Positions 37,251 through 49,560 of a DNA stretch of 64,000 nt are shown in pieces. The stretch covers positions 46,553,016-46,617,015 of the forward strand of contig NW_023998415.1 of NCBI RefSeq assembly GCF_014805625.2, read 5' to 3'. The notes under the pieces were generated by a model. It did not search any database. It was not told where the DNA came from and saw only the letters and a program-made list of their open reading frames with translations. Position numbers and translations under genes: made by a program. The stretch is from Glossina fuscipes (Eukaryota; Arthropoda; Insecta; Diptera; Glossinidae). The first letter of the stretch is position 1; each line of letters opens with the position of its first letter.

Positions 37251-39839
37251 TAATTAAGTTATGTTATTATTAATATTAGATACTGTGGACGCTTTCGTAG
37301 TTACGTTAGACAGTCTTAAGCGCATTCTACCCCAAGATCTGTATACATGACGAGCTTTCCCACGTTTAATACAATTCTGAGCATTGAAAATGAAACTGAA
37401 AATGGAAATGAAAATGAAATGAAAAACTTAATATATATCTTTCTTACTGGCTATAAAAAAAATTGCGGTGGGGGGTGGGGTGGGAGACGAAAAGATACTA
37501 AAAATATCTTTTACAAACAATTTGTACGCCTGTGTGTGTGTGTGCAAAATGATTCTATTTTTAATGGCTTGATGGCAGCATCGTAAGTAAGTTAATATAT
37601 TTTAATATGCTTTTCCTGGCGTTAAATATTAAAGTTGAATTTTTATGGCATATGGCGTGTATGTTCAGTTTGCAATACAAATGCTCGCTGTATGATAAAC
37701 CAATTATACGCTAGTGTGTCACCACAAACTAACCACCTTTTCTCTTTCTCTTGCACTTTACGGCTGTAAGGGCTTCAAAAGTAATTTCCCTTCCATTAAA
37801 GAAGAAAAAAAAAATTTTTTTTTCTTTCATTTATATATATATATATATACACACATGTAAAGATAAAACGCTTACGAATTACGAAAAACTAAAAACGCAA
37901 ATGAAAATTAAATTTTAATCGAAAACTTTTTCTTTTTGCGTTTTTGTTAATCATTTTCTGTGAACTTGTGAGAAAGAGGTTTCTTTGTGGTTTTCTTTCT
38001 TCTTTTTTATTTTTATAAATATTTTTTTTTCTTTTTTTTTTTTTTAATGAGTATATTTAATGAACGATGTGATCGTTTAATTAAACGCCAAATGCTTTTA
38101 TTGCAAGACTTTAATTGAGTTTAAATTGATGGCTTCAGCACACAAAAGCGATTCTCAAATATATTTTACTGAGTCGTAGTACGGACAAACAAGAAAAATA
38201 TATATTAATAATAATGAAAATAATTCGCATTAACATTAAAGTTCGATTAGGTTAAAATCAATGACACCCAACATCATTGCGCTCTCATCCTCATTTACGG
38301 CATGCCGTAGCAATTTGTATAATAATTTCAAATCTCATTAATTGATTTCTGTCCAAGAAACGTAAGGTTGTGTTGAAAGCATTTTGCTGAATTCATTCAA
38401 TTCATTAACAGAAGAAACTGTAATCGCTGAACCTTCTCACTATTGATTTACTCGTAACTTTCATTTGTTGTTGTTTTTTTTTTTAAATATGAAGAAAACA
38501 CGTTTAATCCGTTGTACATGACAATTAAACTCTAAACGCAATATAACATGCAAGCATGAATATCATATCAGGCTCTTTATGACTGAAAGGAAATATCTAA
38601 TGGAGAGCTATACTTAAGTAAATGTCGTCATATGCTGAACTATCTCCTTCTGTCTGTAATAAACATAATGGACTTGTTCACCATTTTCGAATCTAATAAT
38701 TGCAAGGATTAAGAAAAATCAACAAAACATATTCGTATGAAGAAAAGATTACGGATTAGATACAAAATCTTCAGGTTTTTTAACCGCTCGCTACGAACAA
38801 TCACATATTTAAGTTTCAACGTTTTCTTCTAGTTGTAAACGAACCGGTGCAACTTGTACTTTGATTTATTCGATTTTCAATTGAAAATACATATTGAAAG
38901 TATTGATTAACAGACGAACAGACAAACAATAGACATTTATGACTAAATCGATTTGTCCACCTAGTTCTCTTTAAGGTTGTGGTGTACAGTTTATGTACAG
39001 TCGACAATGCACTTGTCAAGGGAGAGCTAGACAATAACTGCCTCGTTTAACCTGAATTGAAAATATTTAATTTAATTGATTTTTCTTCACTTGTTTATAA
39101 AACAAGTAAGTAAGTAAGTAAATGATATATAGATGTCGCCATTATTGATGAATTGAACCATTCGACCATTCCATACCCTACACTGCTTCGCCTAGTGGAA
39201 TTATTATTCACTCGTTTTGGTAATAACACACCAAAACGTGCACCTTTACTTTCCTGAAAGCCCGCTTATCGGAAGGTGAGGTTTTTCTCTTCATATAAGA
39301 GTTTGCGTTGGGTCCAACAAGTATATGCTCCAAATTTCCTATCGGTCATCTTTCTGATGGAACACTTACGTAAATTAATTTTCATTACAAAGTATCGGAA
39401 ACGAAGCCTTTCGAGATATCTGGATATATAGAGTGAGATCAAGAAATAGATCACTATGGTTCAAATTAGTTTCACATCATTTCCTTATTTAATTGCGATC
39501 GTGAACAAATTTTCATCGTAAAAAAATTAACATTCTAGTCCCTCTTGGGTGGCATCCTAGACGTAGACCTATGTGTCCCAAAGTCGATAAGATAGATTTC
39601 TTTGTCATTTGACTACTATGAGCCAAGTTCCACCTTGAAGTATTGGAAATTCGACCATTTTTCCATATGAAGATTCGGTTTCCATAGGAATGTTTATATG
39701 AGAGGGCGTACAAAAGCTTCCTCCAGACGATCCAAAGTTTTCGCATCAATTTACAATGTCGTAATACTACTAGTTAGCCATTTTTGCTGACAAATTTTAA
39801 AAATTGCAAGTTTTTTCTTTATAATGATTTATCAGAGGA
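37251..39839. other. non-coding DNA, nothing recognised
   Basis: Simple repeats only: (GAAAAT)n-like at 37385-37425, a GT run at 37532-37544, (TA)n at 37833-37850, a T tract at 38026-38045 and (AAGT)n at 39104-39122. No exon or mobile element recognised. Confidence 0.6.
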
Positions 39840-40140
39840 GGATTTTATTTGGGGGAGTGGTCGAAAAAGTGAATCGATCCGACTCGAAAGTACATCTGTG
39901 TACCAGACAGATCAAAATGTCCCGATTATTGCGATCTTTAGCTTGAACACAATTTTATATGGGCAAACACAAGACGGACTGACGGACAGACAGACAGGCT
40001 TAAATCGATTTAAAAAATGCTTCTGAATCGATCGGTCCAATAAAAGGTAAGTGGATCTATCGTAAGCCCTTTTGGGTGTTACATACGTCCGCACTAACTT
40101 AATACACCTTGCAGCACAAGAAGTGTAGAGTATAAACAAC
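39840..40140 (+). repeat. dispersed repeat family C
   Basis: GGGAGTGGTCGAAAAAGTGA, 'GACTGACGGACAGACAGACA', 'GAATCGATCGGTCCAATAAA', TTGGGTGTTACATACGTCCG and CTAACTTAATACACC give the fullest 3' end of the family. The two opposite-strand short frames here are incidental. Confidence 0.6.
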
Positions 40141-41016
40141 TAAATCAATGCTAGTAATCTGAAAATCATATGAATTCCTGTAAACGAACGACGACATGTA
40201 TATGTCAAACTGCAAACGTATCTGCAAAGTGATCTGTTATGTGAATTGATATCTAAAAAATGTCTCCATCCATTATCGTCTGTCTTCTTCATTTGATAGA
40301 AGAATGAAGGGTCTGAACTCTTTCCGATTTTTTTTTTTTTTTTTGATTTTTTCAACGTACCATTGCCTCTGTGTTAGGCATAATAAGGATAAGATTTTAT
40401 TTCGAAAACTGTGGACAATGTCGCAAAGTCGATGGGTATAAGAGACGGCGATTTAGAAACCTATGATAATTAGATTATAGAGCTTGAGTATAAAAACGAT
40501 AGAGTGTTGAGAATCGCTGCGTTAATCGTTCTAACGTAACGTTTTTCCTGTAAGATTGCTCAAATTTGGTCTCTTCTACGACTTAATAAAAAAGATTACA
40601 ATTTTTTTCTCGCACTTATGAAATTGCTTGCGTTCGGTTTACTTTACTTTTTTTCTTTTTCGGTTTGGTTTTTTTTTTTTTTTTTTTTCTTTTTGTGCTT
40701 AACAGAAGGACACGTTTACCACATTTACAGTTATTTACTCTTTGAAGCTCTGACTCTGAGAATATTTCAGTGCGTCTAAAACCGAAAGATACATCAATCG
40801 TGTTAAACGAGATGTAACGTGCGATGTGAATTCAAATTATTATTAATTAGATCGTAAGTCAATAAATTTGTCGACATTTTTATCGCAACTAGAATACGAT
40901 CCGATGAAGATGAATAGTTTTAATCTATAACCTAAAAGACATTAAATTGATTTGAATTCAAGATGATAATGATGATTAAAGGCGTCTTGCGGCAGCTAGA
41001 GTACTGAAGAGTTAAC

Positions 41017-41057
<41 letters not shown>

Positions 41058-41608
41058 GTCTCTCAATGCTCATCTAAATGCTCCAAGCGTACTTTTTCGA
41101 CATTTTGTTTACTACAATTGTAATCAATTATAAGAAGGATTGTTTAATTTATGTTGTGTCGGGCTTACGGCAGAACGAGATATTTATTGCTTGTAGCAGA
41201 ATGAAAAGAGAAGAAAACAAAAAAAAAAAAAAAGTCATTTTCAAATTTTCAACATTTAAATAAATTAACTTTTGAAAAGAGACCAAGCATTTTACAAATG
41301 TATGCATTGAAGAATGCTAACACAATTATGTAAATAATTAACTGAAAAATTAATGATAAGGTATTAAAGGATTCGTTTCGATCTTAATCTTTCGTAAAGT
41401 ATTTCTCTGCCGTTTCTTAACCATTTTGTTACTAACTAACTCTGCTTGTAATTGTGTTTATGTGTGTATGTATGTATATATGTATGTATGTATGTGTATG
41501 TAGATATGCATGTGCATGTGCATGTGTGTTAAAATGTCATTAATTTTCTGTTTCCTGAGATTTTCAGGTTTTCATTGAACCATAAAATGTGTGCATGAAC
41601 AAATCTTA

Positions 41609-41643
<35 letters not shown>

Positions 41644-44600
41644 AACCGAAAAGAAAAGAGGTGTTTACTGAACATACATTTAGTAACACATTCACAAGTT
41701 TTAAGGGGGAAAGGAAGTAATAGTAGTGTTATAAATAATACTTATATACGAGGACACATATGTAGACAGATAGTTAGACAGACAGACAGTCAGATAGACA
41801 GATATACTCGCATAAATATAAATAGTAAATGTTCCAAATTTATATGTAAAAGTTAAGTGAGAGAGAGATATATACACAAATCAAATTTAAGAGCAAGTAC
41901 TCTATGCCGCCTTAGCCTATATTATAACGCTACAGCATATGTGGTGCAAGAGTATACATATTAGGTTTATGTGGATGTACACAAAAACCAAAGAAGGATT
42001 TTTCGATTAACCCATCCAACACCATTAAATAATTATTCAAAAATCATTTTCTGAATCGATCTAATCTTGTCTGTCCGTCTGTTCATGTATGTATTTTTTT
42101 TTAGTTTTTTATTTTTTATTGTTTTCCTCAACCTAAATGTGTCAATTTTTGAGGTATTTCGAGTAATTCGATGATTTTTCTCATTTAATAATTGTGCGAA
42201 TATTTATCCGATTAGCTTTTTGTTATCGAAACTCGTAACTCGTAGTTCATAATTCATGTTTTGAAAAAAAAAAAAAAAAAATAATAATAATGTGTGTTAA
42301 GCTATTCATGTTTCGATTAAACGCTGCTTTAACTGGTTACGCAAAGTCATGGCATTTGTTTACAGACGGATTTACAGACAATTGACTACTTTACGGTTAT
42401 CCGAATGATTTATGATCGTTGTTCAGTACGTAACAACGATAAACTTAAAAAAAAAAAAACATGAAACATGAAACACATTCTTATATAAATAAAATTAATT
42501 TCAATTTCAATTTTTTTTTCATTTATTTTCAATACTTTTATCTATTTTTCTCATTTTGAACAATTTGTTATCAGGTTTTGTTGAAAAGTGCTGAAAAGTA
42601 TAGCAGCAGCTAGTGGTCGAGTGTAAAGTAAAGGCCGGGGAAAAGAAGGGCATAAAGGATATTGATATATAGAACGAAAGAAATGTGAATCGATATATAT
42701 ATATATGTATGTATGTGCGTGTGTATGTGTGTGAATGTGGGTATGTGTATGTGTTTTTCTTCTTCTCATTTTTTTTTTTTTTTTTTTTACAAAACGAATA
42801 AACATTTTGGGAAAGTTTTACAAATTGAAGTTCCGCAAAGGAATTCAGCAAATTTTCTACGAACACACGACCTGGCAATGTTTAAATGGAAGGTGTTATG
42901 TTTTTAAATAACAATAACATCAACAACAACAATGGCAAGATTCTATCTAGGTTTTTATAAGGGTTCATATTTGCGCGTTTGTCGTTGAAAAATATTTCTT
43001 AATATAGAGAATATGTGGTAAATAGGAGGCAAACGGGCAAAAATAAAAAAGAAGCAAAAACAACAAATAATAGACGGAAACTTATTTATGTTTTTTTTTT
43101 TTTTTTAAATAAATTGAAATACAAAGGAAAAAAAAAAGAGCTAAAAAGTTTTTCAATAGAAAGAGACGCATTCATTACGTATAGTATTCAGCGGTCTTCA
43201 CAATCGCCAAACCTCTAAGGTTGGGAACGAACTTTACCAGTGAAGTACTTTTTAAATCAACCAAAACTTTTCTACAAATGTTTCTTTTTTTTTCTTTCTT
43301 TCTTTCTTTCTTCGTGCATTTTCTAAATTTCTGTTGCAAATACATCTATCTGTCAGATATCTAATCTATAATCTATCGCTTTTTATGTTTTCGTTCGCTA
43401 AGGAAAATACAGTTAGATAATTTCGTCTTGGTTGTGGTTTCGTTAGGAGCGATACTTTTTCGACAATATAAAATTGTTTTTGTATTTTTGAAGAGCTTAG
43501 ACAATGCAAAGTATCATCGACGACTAACGCACACCATGATGACTAATCATTCTGTCCAATCCTAGTTGCGTTATATATGCGATAGCTTGGCTACTAGAAT
43601 ATTCGCCAGCATATGTTCCAAGCTATGTGGCCATGGGTGTTAAGTCATACGACCGCAGAGCCGCGCCAACAGAGAGATGGTTTTGGCGATCTCCATTCAC
43701 TGCGGTGAATAAACGATAAGCACTCGCAACTGAGCTGTCACTTTGGCAAAATTTTGTAATGCTCAGGCAACGTGAGTCGCTGTACAATTCCACTGGATAT
43801 TTTCACTGCTGAAAGTGCACAAAAAAGTATACTTTAAACTGCAAATTACAATTTTTAAAAGTATCGCTCGTAATGGAAGACATTTACACTGAAATGAAGA
43901 AATTCACGATTAAGTCAAACTTGATTCACTTACATGCGCTTACCTTTCTTGCATATCAAGAGAATCTATCTATACGCGGCGCTATGCCATTTTGTGTAAT
44001 GAAAACTAACGAGCCAGCTTAGGTCGTAACAGTTAATGATAATGGTTTTCTTATGGCTAAGTTGGAGGAATTGAACATCTCTGAGTTACAAGGTGTCATC
44101 AAGATGTCGTATCACGTGTTATTGCGCTCATAAAAATTACAATTCAACAAGAGTATAGCAAACAGTAAGAGAAGCATTAAATCCGAACTTATTACCAAGA
44201 GTGCATAACAGTAGGCCGGTTAGTATTGTTTCTATATCACAAACAGCACTTTAAGTTTCTGCCTTGAAGTATGCTTTGAATAGTCAAAGTAGCGCGAATA
44301 ATAAATCGGTTTTAGCCGTATTCCGTCCGTGTGTGCGTATGTTTGCGTCCTATTGTCAACTTAAATTGAAGAATAAATCAAACTATAATTAAAAAAATCT
44401 AATATTTCGTCCGTCCGTCCGTCCGTCCGTCCGTGCTTATGCATTATTATAAAAAGCAGAAAGTATACCGGCATACAGTATAGGTGTAAACATTCAAATA
44501 GGATTTATATAGAATGTGTGTTCAAAATACGAATGACTTATTCATCAATATCATGAAATATGAAAAAGTCGCAAAAGAAAGAAAATTCGCAAATCGAATG
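40141..44600. repeat. microsatellite-rich non-coding DNA
   Basis: T tracts at 40327-40344 and 40671-40689, (AT)n at 41021-41054, TGTA/TGCA arrays at 41462-41528, (CA)n at 41611-41639, GACA/GATA pieces at 41765-41803, GT-rich at 42705-42752, and (CCGT)n at about 44408-44434. The family B copy is listed separately. No gene recognised. Confidence 0.7.
42045..42260 (+). repeat. dispersed repeat family B, partial
   Basis: 'ATCATTTTCTGAATCGATCT' and AATCTTGTCTGTCCGTCTG, then TGAGGTATTTCGA, in the family B order. The 3' half is diverged. Confidence 0.5.
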
Positions 44601-45181
44601 TACGTAGCCCACGAAAATTGAAACTTTTCGAACACACCTTCTGAGTTCCATTACAAGTACATATGAATATTGGGCCTTGGATATGACGTTATTACGTGCA
44701 TTTCACTTTGTAGAACTTGGGAATGCGCATCACAGACTTGTAAATGCGTCAACTATTGGCAATGTCTGTTCGTTTGTCATCTTTTAAAAATCCCGATTAT
44801 AATATTAAAACTTTGCCTATGAGCCTCTGAGTCTCTGAAATATATTCTTTATGAAAGTTTGAGCAAAAAAAAAACCATTTTCTTTGAATATCTATTAGCT
44901 ATAAGTCTTCCTAAGTATTTATTGATTGCATATGCTATGCGAGCGAGTGTGAAATTAAAAAATTCGATCAAAAATTGACTGATCATTTGTGCCTGGAACT
45001 ACATAAGATAGAAGTGCCTTGGTTATTTTAGTTGTTGTTGCAAATGGATGAGGCAAATTAGTTTACCCCGATCATAAAAATAAATGCTACTTCAGCTATT
45101 TAAATCATTCAAAATGTTAAGAAAGAACAAAACATACTCGGCTCCCTCTGAATGGATACAAATTTTGTTTGTGGCCTTTAA

Positions 45182-45220
<39 letters not shown>

Positions 45221-46519
45221 GTGTGTATGTGTTAATTTCAGCTTATACCTAGCACGTTTACGTATATACAAATTTGACTGCAGTCGTTTTTTAGACAGGA
45301 ATATGTTTTTATATCCATAGCACCGAATAAGGTGAGATAGACTTTGCATTTCTAAAATGACAGAGGTAAGCCAAGTTTTTCATTTCGTTTGCACCATTGA
45401 CCAAAGCATACCAAAGATATCATAAGACAGACATATATTTCTCTTTAACACACAGTTTTAAAGTAATGAGTATCAAGATAAGTTCTTTGCGGAATTCTGA
45501 AGTTAGCAAAATGAAAAAAAAAAAAAAAACTCAAGCATATCTCTGTAACTAAATAGTAGAAACTGAATTACGATAAACCTTATTAAGCACAGACCGAAGA
45601 TGAGGAATAATAGGAAATTACCTTCAAATTGAAAGATTGAAAAATTGAAAACATTTTCATCCGTATTTTACGCCTTATGACATATGGCGATTTAATATTT
45701 GAAAAACGCAATCAAAATTAAGCTAATGATACATTGAAATGCCTAAAATTAGAGAGAGAGAGAGAGAGAGGGAGAAAAGGAGAAAAGCAGAAAAGCAAAA
45801 AAAGAAAAAAAAAAAAAATCACGAGAATTTTGCTTCATTAACTTAAGTGGAGGTGATAGGCATTCTCAAAATTTAGTCCATGGCGTATAAAACTATGTGC
45901 ACATACTTATGTATGTATGCACGCGCATATATGCACCTATACCGTAGCGCCAACTGAATCCAAAAAGTTCATTTGAGTGTCGTATTTTGTGCTTTCTCTT
46001 TGTTCTATGCTTTTTTCTACTCCCTCTGCTCTATTTTGATGTGCGTGTGTATAAATGCGCCGGTTTTTTTTTTTTTAAATCGCCCAAAAAAACAAGGAAA
46101 ATTTTTTTTTTTTTTTTTTTTTCAAAAAAAAAAAAAAAAAAAAAAAGAGGGTATATTTTACCATGTTTTGTATTTGTTCAGGCTCCTCTCTTGTGTACTA
46201 ACCGTTTCTTTTTATTAATATTATTTTGTAGCATATTTACAGGTGCAAAGTTTTAAATAATGCAGCAACAACAACAACAACAAGAAAATAACTACAAAAA
46301 AATAAAATAAAAAAAGTTTGCCAGTTGCAATTATTTTACTTATTTACGTTTTTTTTTTTTTTTTTTTTTTTGCTTTCTTTCTCGCTTCTTCTTCTTCGTT
46401 TTCTTTTTCTTTCCTACACCGAGACATTTTAACAGTATTTTAAAGTCTATTTTTTTTTTTTTCTTTTTTAATACATTTTTTTCTGTTTTGTATTCATTTG
46501 AAAACATTTATTTTATGTA

Positions 46520-46556
<37 letters not shown>

Positions 46557-46622
46557 AAATATATATAAATATATATAAATTTATAGTTTTATTTACCCTT
46601 ACGTCCCTTGTTTTTGTTTTTT
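44601..46622. repeat. non-coding DNA with CT, GA and T/A tracts
   Basis: (CT)n(GT)n at 45186-45232, (GA)n at 45750-45772, T21-C-A23 at 46102-46146, a T tract at 46350-46371 and (AT)n at 46522-46552, leading into the assembly gap. The short frames at 45973-46256 are translated homopolymers. Confidence 0.75.
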
Positions 46623-46722
46623 NNNNNNNNNNNNNNNNNNNNNNNNNNNNNNNNNNNNNNNNNNNNNNNNNNNNNNNNNNNNNNNNNNNNNNNNNNNNNN
46701 NNNNNNNNNNNNNNNNNNNNNN
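46623..46722. other. assembly gap, 100 N
   Basis: Exactly 100 N, a conventional placeholder length, so the true size is unknown. It is flanked by T-rich and AT repeat DNA on the left and a (TTGGA)n repeat on the right. Confidence 0.99.
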
Positions 46723-46752
46723 TTGGATTGGATTGGATTGGATTGGGTTGGA
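46723..46752. repeat. (TTGGA)n pentanucleotide repeat at a gap edge
   Basis: About six TTGGA units, degenerating to GGGTTGGATGGG, begin at the first base after the gap. The array probably extends into the gap. Confidence 0.85.
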
Positions 46753-47329
46753 TGGGTGGAAGAAGAAAAGCGAATAATTCTTAAAATGGTTTTAATTAAA
46801 GAAAAGTTGATTTTTAAACACTTTAGGGTTTTATGACTGTTTGCTGCCGCACTGCTTGCATAATGCTTTTGTTATGTTCTTGTTAATTTTCGTTGAATAT
46901 GAGTAAAAACAAACTCGTGTGCTTATCTAAATATCCCCAATAGACTTTAATTAAAGATGAAAACTTTGATGTTTTAGTGTTACTTTATCCATGGCTTTAA
47001 AAGTTTTCGAAGGATGCTAAATTCAATGCAAAATTTCATTAAACAATTGTCTGGGAAAAAGTTCTATCGCCCACATATCTTATGCAATAGTTTCGCCATA
47101 GGCGGTTAAACATCTTAAATGAACAATAATTTTTTGATGACTAAACCGATCAGAATCATTATCACTTTAAATTTTTACACGGTTCCCTTTGATGTAATTT
47201 ATTCCTATTAATGGTTACACTCAAACACTTAATAATCTTATGCTATATTATATTTTGGCATAGTTCGAGATTTTTGCACTTCTGGGTAAAACTTGACGTC
47301 TTCAGCTTGAAAGCAAAAGAATTTAGTGA

Positions 47330-47525
47330 TCTTTAAGGATATTTTTTTGCTCATCACTCATAAAGTACAGCCGATAAATTTACTCATAAAGTGCAACACA
47401 TACACCCTATAAACTCTCATTTTTATCTTAAAAATAGACCGCGCCCATCCAACCTTATAGAGTATGAAAATCCATCTATTTTCCTTATGCTTAGGATTAA
47501 GGCGATGGGTATAAAAGATATATAT
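47330..47525 (+). repeat. 3' part of a family A dispersed repeat
   Basis: Shares GACCGCGCCCATCC...TATAGAGTATGAAAAT and the terminal GGCGATGGGTATAAAAGAT with the end of the copy at 27.2-28.1 kb. Confidence 0.55.
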
Positions 47526-47799
47526 ATAATAATAGAATTTACCTACTGGTTCTTTTATATATACTCATCGATCAATGAAAACGAATAAAGATAATATTGT
47601 AAAGTTTTTCATAAAAAATTATCGTAAACCATAGGCAAAATTTGCGGTAATAAAATTTAAAAAATAAACATATCATCATATTAGGTCTAGAAACTTTCAG
47701 ATAGAAAGGGGAAAAGATAACTTTACAACAAACAGATAAAATCTATAGTTTTGCTCTAAAAGTTTGCTTTAAATTGAAATGAATTTAGAGCAGCAAAAA

Positions 47800-48010
47800 A
47801 ACTATATACGGCTGCAACCGAATCTGTTATACCCATCAACGCCATTTTAAAGAAAAAAAAAACATTTTTTTTCTCTTTCTTCTTTGTTAATAATGCTGGG
47901 CGGGAGTGGCTGATGCTTTCTATTTCTGTTAAATCAAACAGAAAACTTGTATCGTGTGCCTGAAGCAATTATATCTTCATTTTTGGACCACGTGTACGCT
48001 TACCATAGCA
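47800..48010 (+). repeat. 5' part of a family A dispersed repeat
   Basis: CGGCTGCAACCGAATCTGTT, ATACCCATCAACGCC, an A tract and GGGCGGGAGTGGCTGATG match the start of the copy at 17.4 kb in order. A GA/GATA microsatellite follows directly. Confidence 0.6.
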
Positions 48011-48014
48011 ATTA

Positions 48015-48146
48015 GTGGATAGATAGAGAGAGAGACGGAGAGAGAGAGAGATAGATAGATAGATAGATAGAGAGACAGAGAGTGAGAGATAGAGAGACAG
48101 AGAGACAGAGAGACAAAGGGAGACAGAGAGAGAGAGAGAGAGAGAC
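48015..48146. repeat. compound GA/GATA/GACA microsatellite
   Basis: About 130 bp of mixed AGAG, GATA and GACAGA units, placed between two family A repeat fragments. It may have grown inside a single interrupted element. Confidence 0.85.
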
Positions 48147-48424
48147 TGATGGATGGACTAACAAATATTTTTACAACGCTTGATACTAATCAGTGATGTG
48201 TAAACTTTATAAGGTATCCGAAGAGCGAAATTTTAATATTCCATAACGTGAAGTAGGCGTGGTTAAATTTTTTTCTTTTTTGTATAGGTGCTTTCGGATC
48301 GCCCATAGAATAGAAATAGAAATTTTTGTCGATATATCTGTTCTGGTTCATAAGCAACGAGCAAAGAATCAAATCTCTTTTATTTTTGAAAGCAGAGATG
48401 ATCTCAGTTGACTAACACTCACTG

Positions 48425-48695
48425 TGGCCCTGGTCTTTGGCCGATATGGCTCAATTTTAATATCAACCTGCTACACTGCAGAATTTTCAAATTGTTTTTC
48501 TCAAATTTCAGGCAAATACTTTTGTTACTCCGACCAGGGAAATGTTTAACACAGAAGGACAGACGGACATGCTTTAATCAGTTTTGAATTCGACACTAAT
48601 CAAAAATATATTCTGAAGCTGGATGTTCTGGACTGTTACAATCGATTTCACAAAATGATTGTACCTCTCATCCTTCGGTGATGGATGTAAACAGT
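48425..48695 (+). repeat. family A dispersed repeat
   Basis: Blocks in order: GATATGGCTCAATTTTAATA, CAACCTGC, an AAATTTCAGGCAAAT piece, AAGGACAGACGGACATG (~48556), 'CTAATCAAAAATATATTC', and a terminal CGGTGATGGATGTAAA. Confidence 0.55.
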
Positions 48696-49244
48696 AGAAT
48701 ATTCAATAAATAGAAAAAAAAAAGTTTTTTTTTAATTTTTTGACCTCGCATCAATGGAAATTTGATGATGAGCGCTTTCATAAACTTTAAAATTTCTCCA
48801 TCGATATCGATCGTCCGCAGACGTAATTTTAGGGTTAAAAAATGTTTGCTAAATGCAGTCCGCATGTCCTCACCGTCTCAAGTAATAGAGGCAACTTACG
48901 ATTGGTGTTATCAGAGCGATTGTCGAGAACGAACAGCGGCAAACTGACAACTGTTTGTATTATTCGATAACTAAAAATGACGGCGATGAGTAAGGCTGTT
49001 GTAGGACTTGGACTTGCCTCTCGTCTGATATTTTAATGACTACGGATACATTCTTTAATTAATGCTGGCCACCTTTAACATAAAAAAAAAGGAATTTCTC
49101 TACCATATAGTTATAGGTACACGTGGCAAACTTGTTTTTATTTTTGCATATTTTACATATGTTATGTTGCAATATCTTCTACAGTCCATGGATAATGACT
49201 AAAAAAAAAAATAATTTTTTTGTAATGTGTTCTCAGTTTACATT

Positions 49245-49560
49245 GTGTTGTAAGCGTGTCGTTTGACCGATTGAACCCATTTTCAATACTAACATGCGCG
49301 TCAAAACTTCCAACTTTTTTGCCAAATTTTAAACGGATATCTTAATTCTCGCGACTGGGAAAACATTCACCACGAACGGACGGACAGACAAAAGCATCGA
49401 TTGATTGAATGTGTATGCGTTGCGTAACCTTGCAAGCTGCAAACATGTCCTACAAACGTTTTTTCGCCATGAAAAAGAAAAAATATGAAAAATTGTTCTT
49501 CTTTTTTTTTTTTTACTTCAATCAAGTCTTTTTCACAATTCTAAGGGTATACGTTGCCGC
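49245..49560 (+). repeat. family A dispersed repeat
   Basis: Has 'CATTTTCAATACTAAC', 'TTTTGCCAAATTTTAAACGG', 'ATATCTTAATTCTCGCGA' and ACGGACGGACAGAC (~49375), the same order as the copies at 54.6 and 60.5 kb. Confidence 0.55.
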
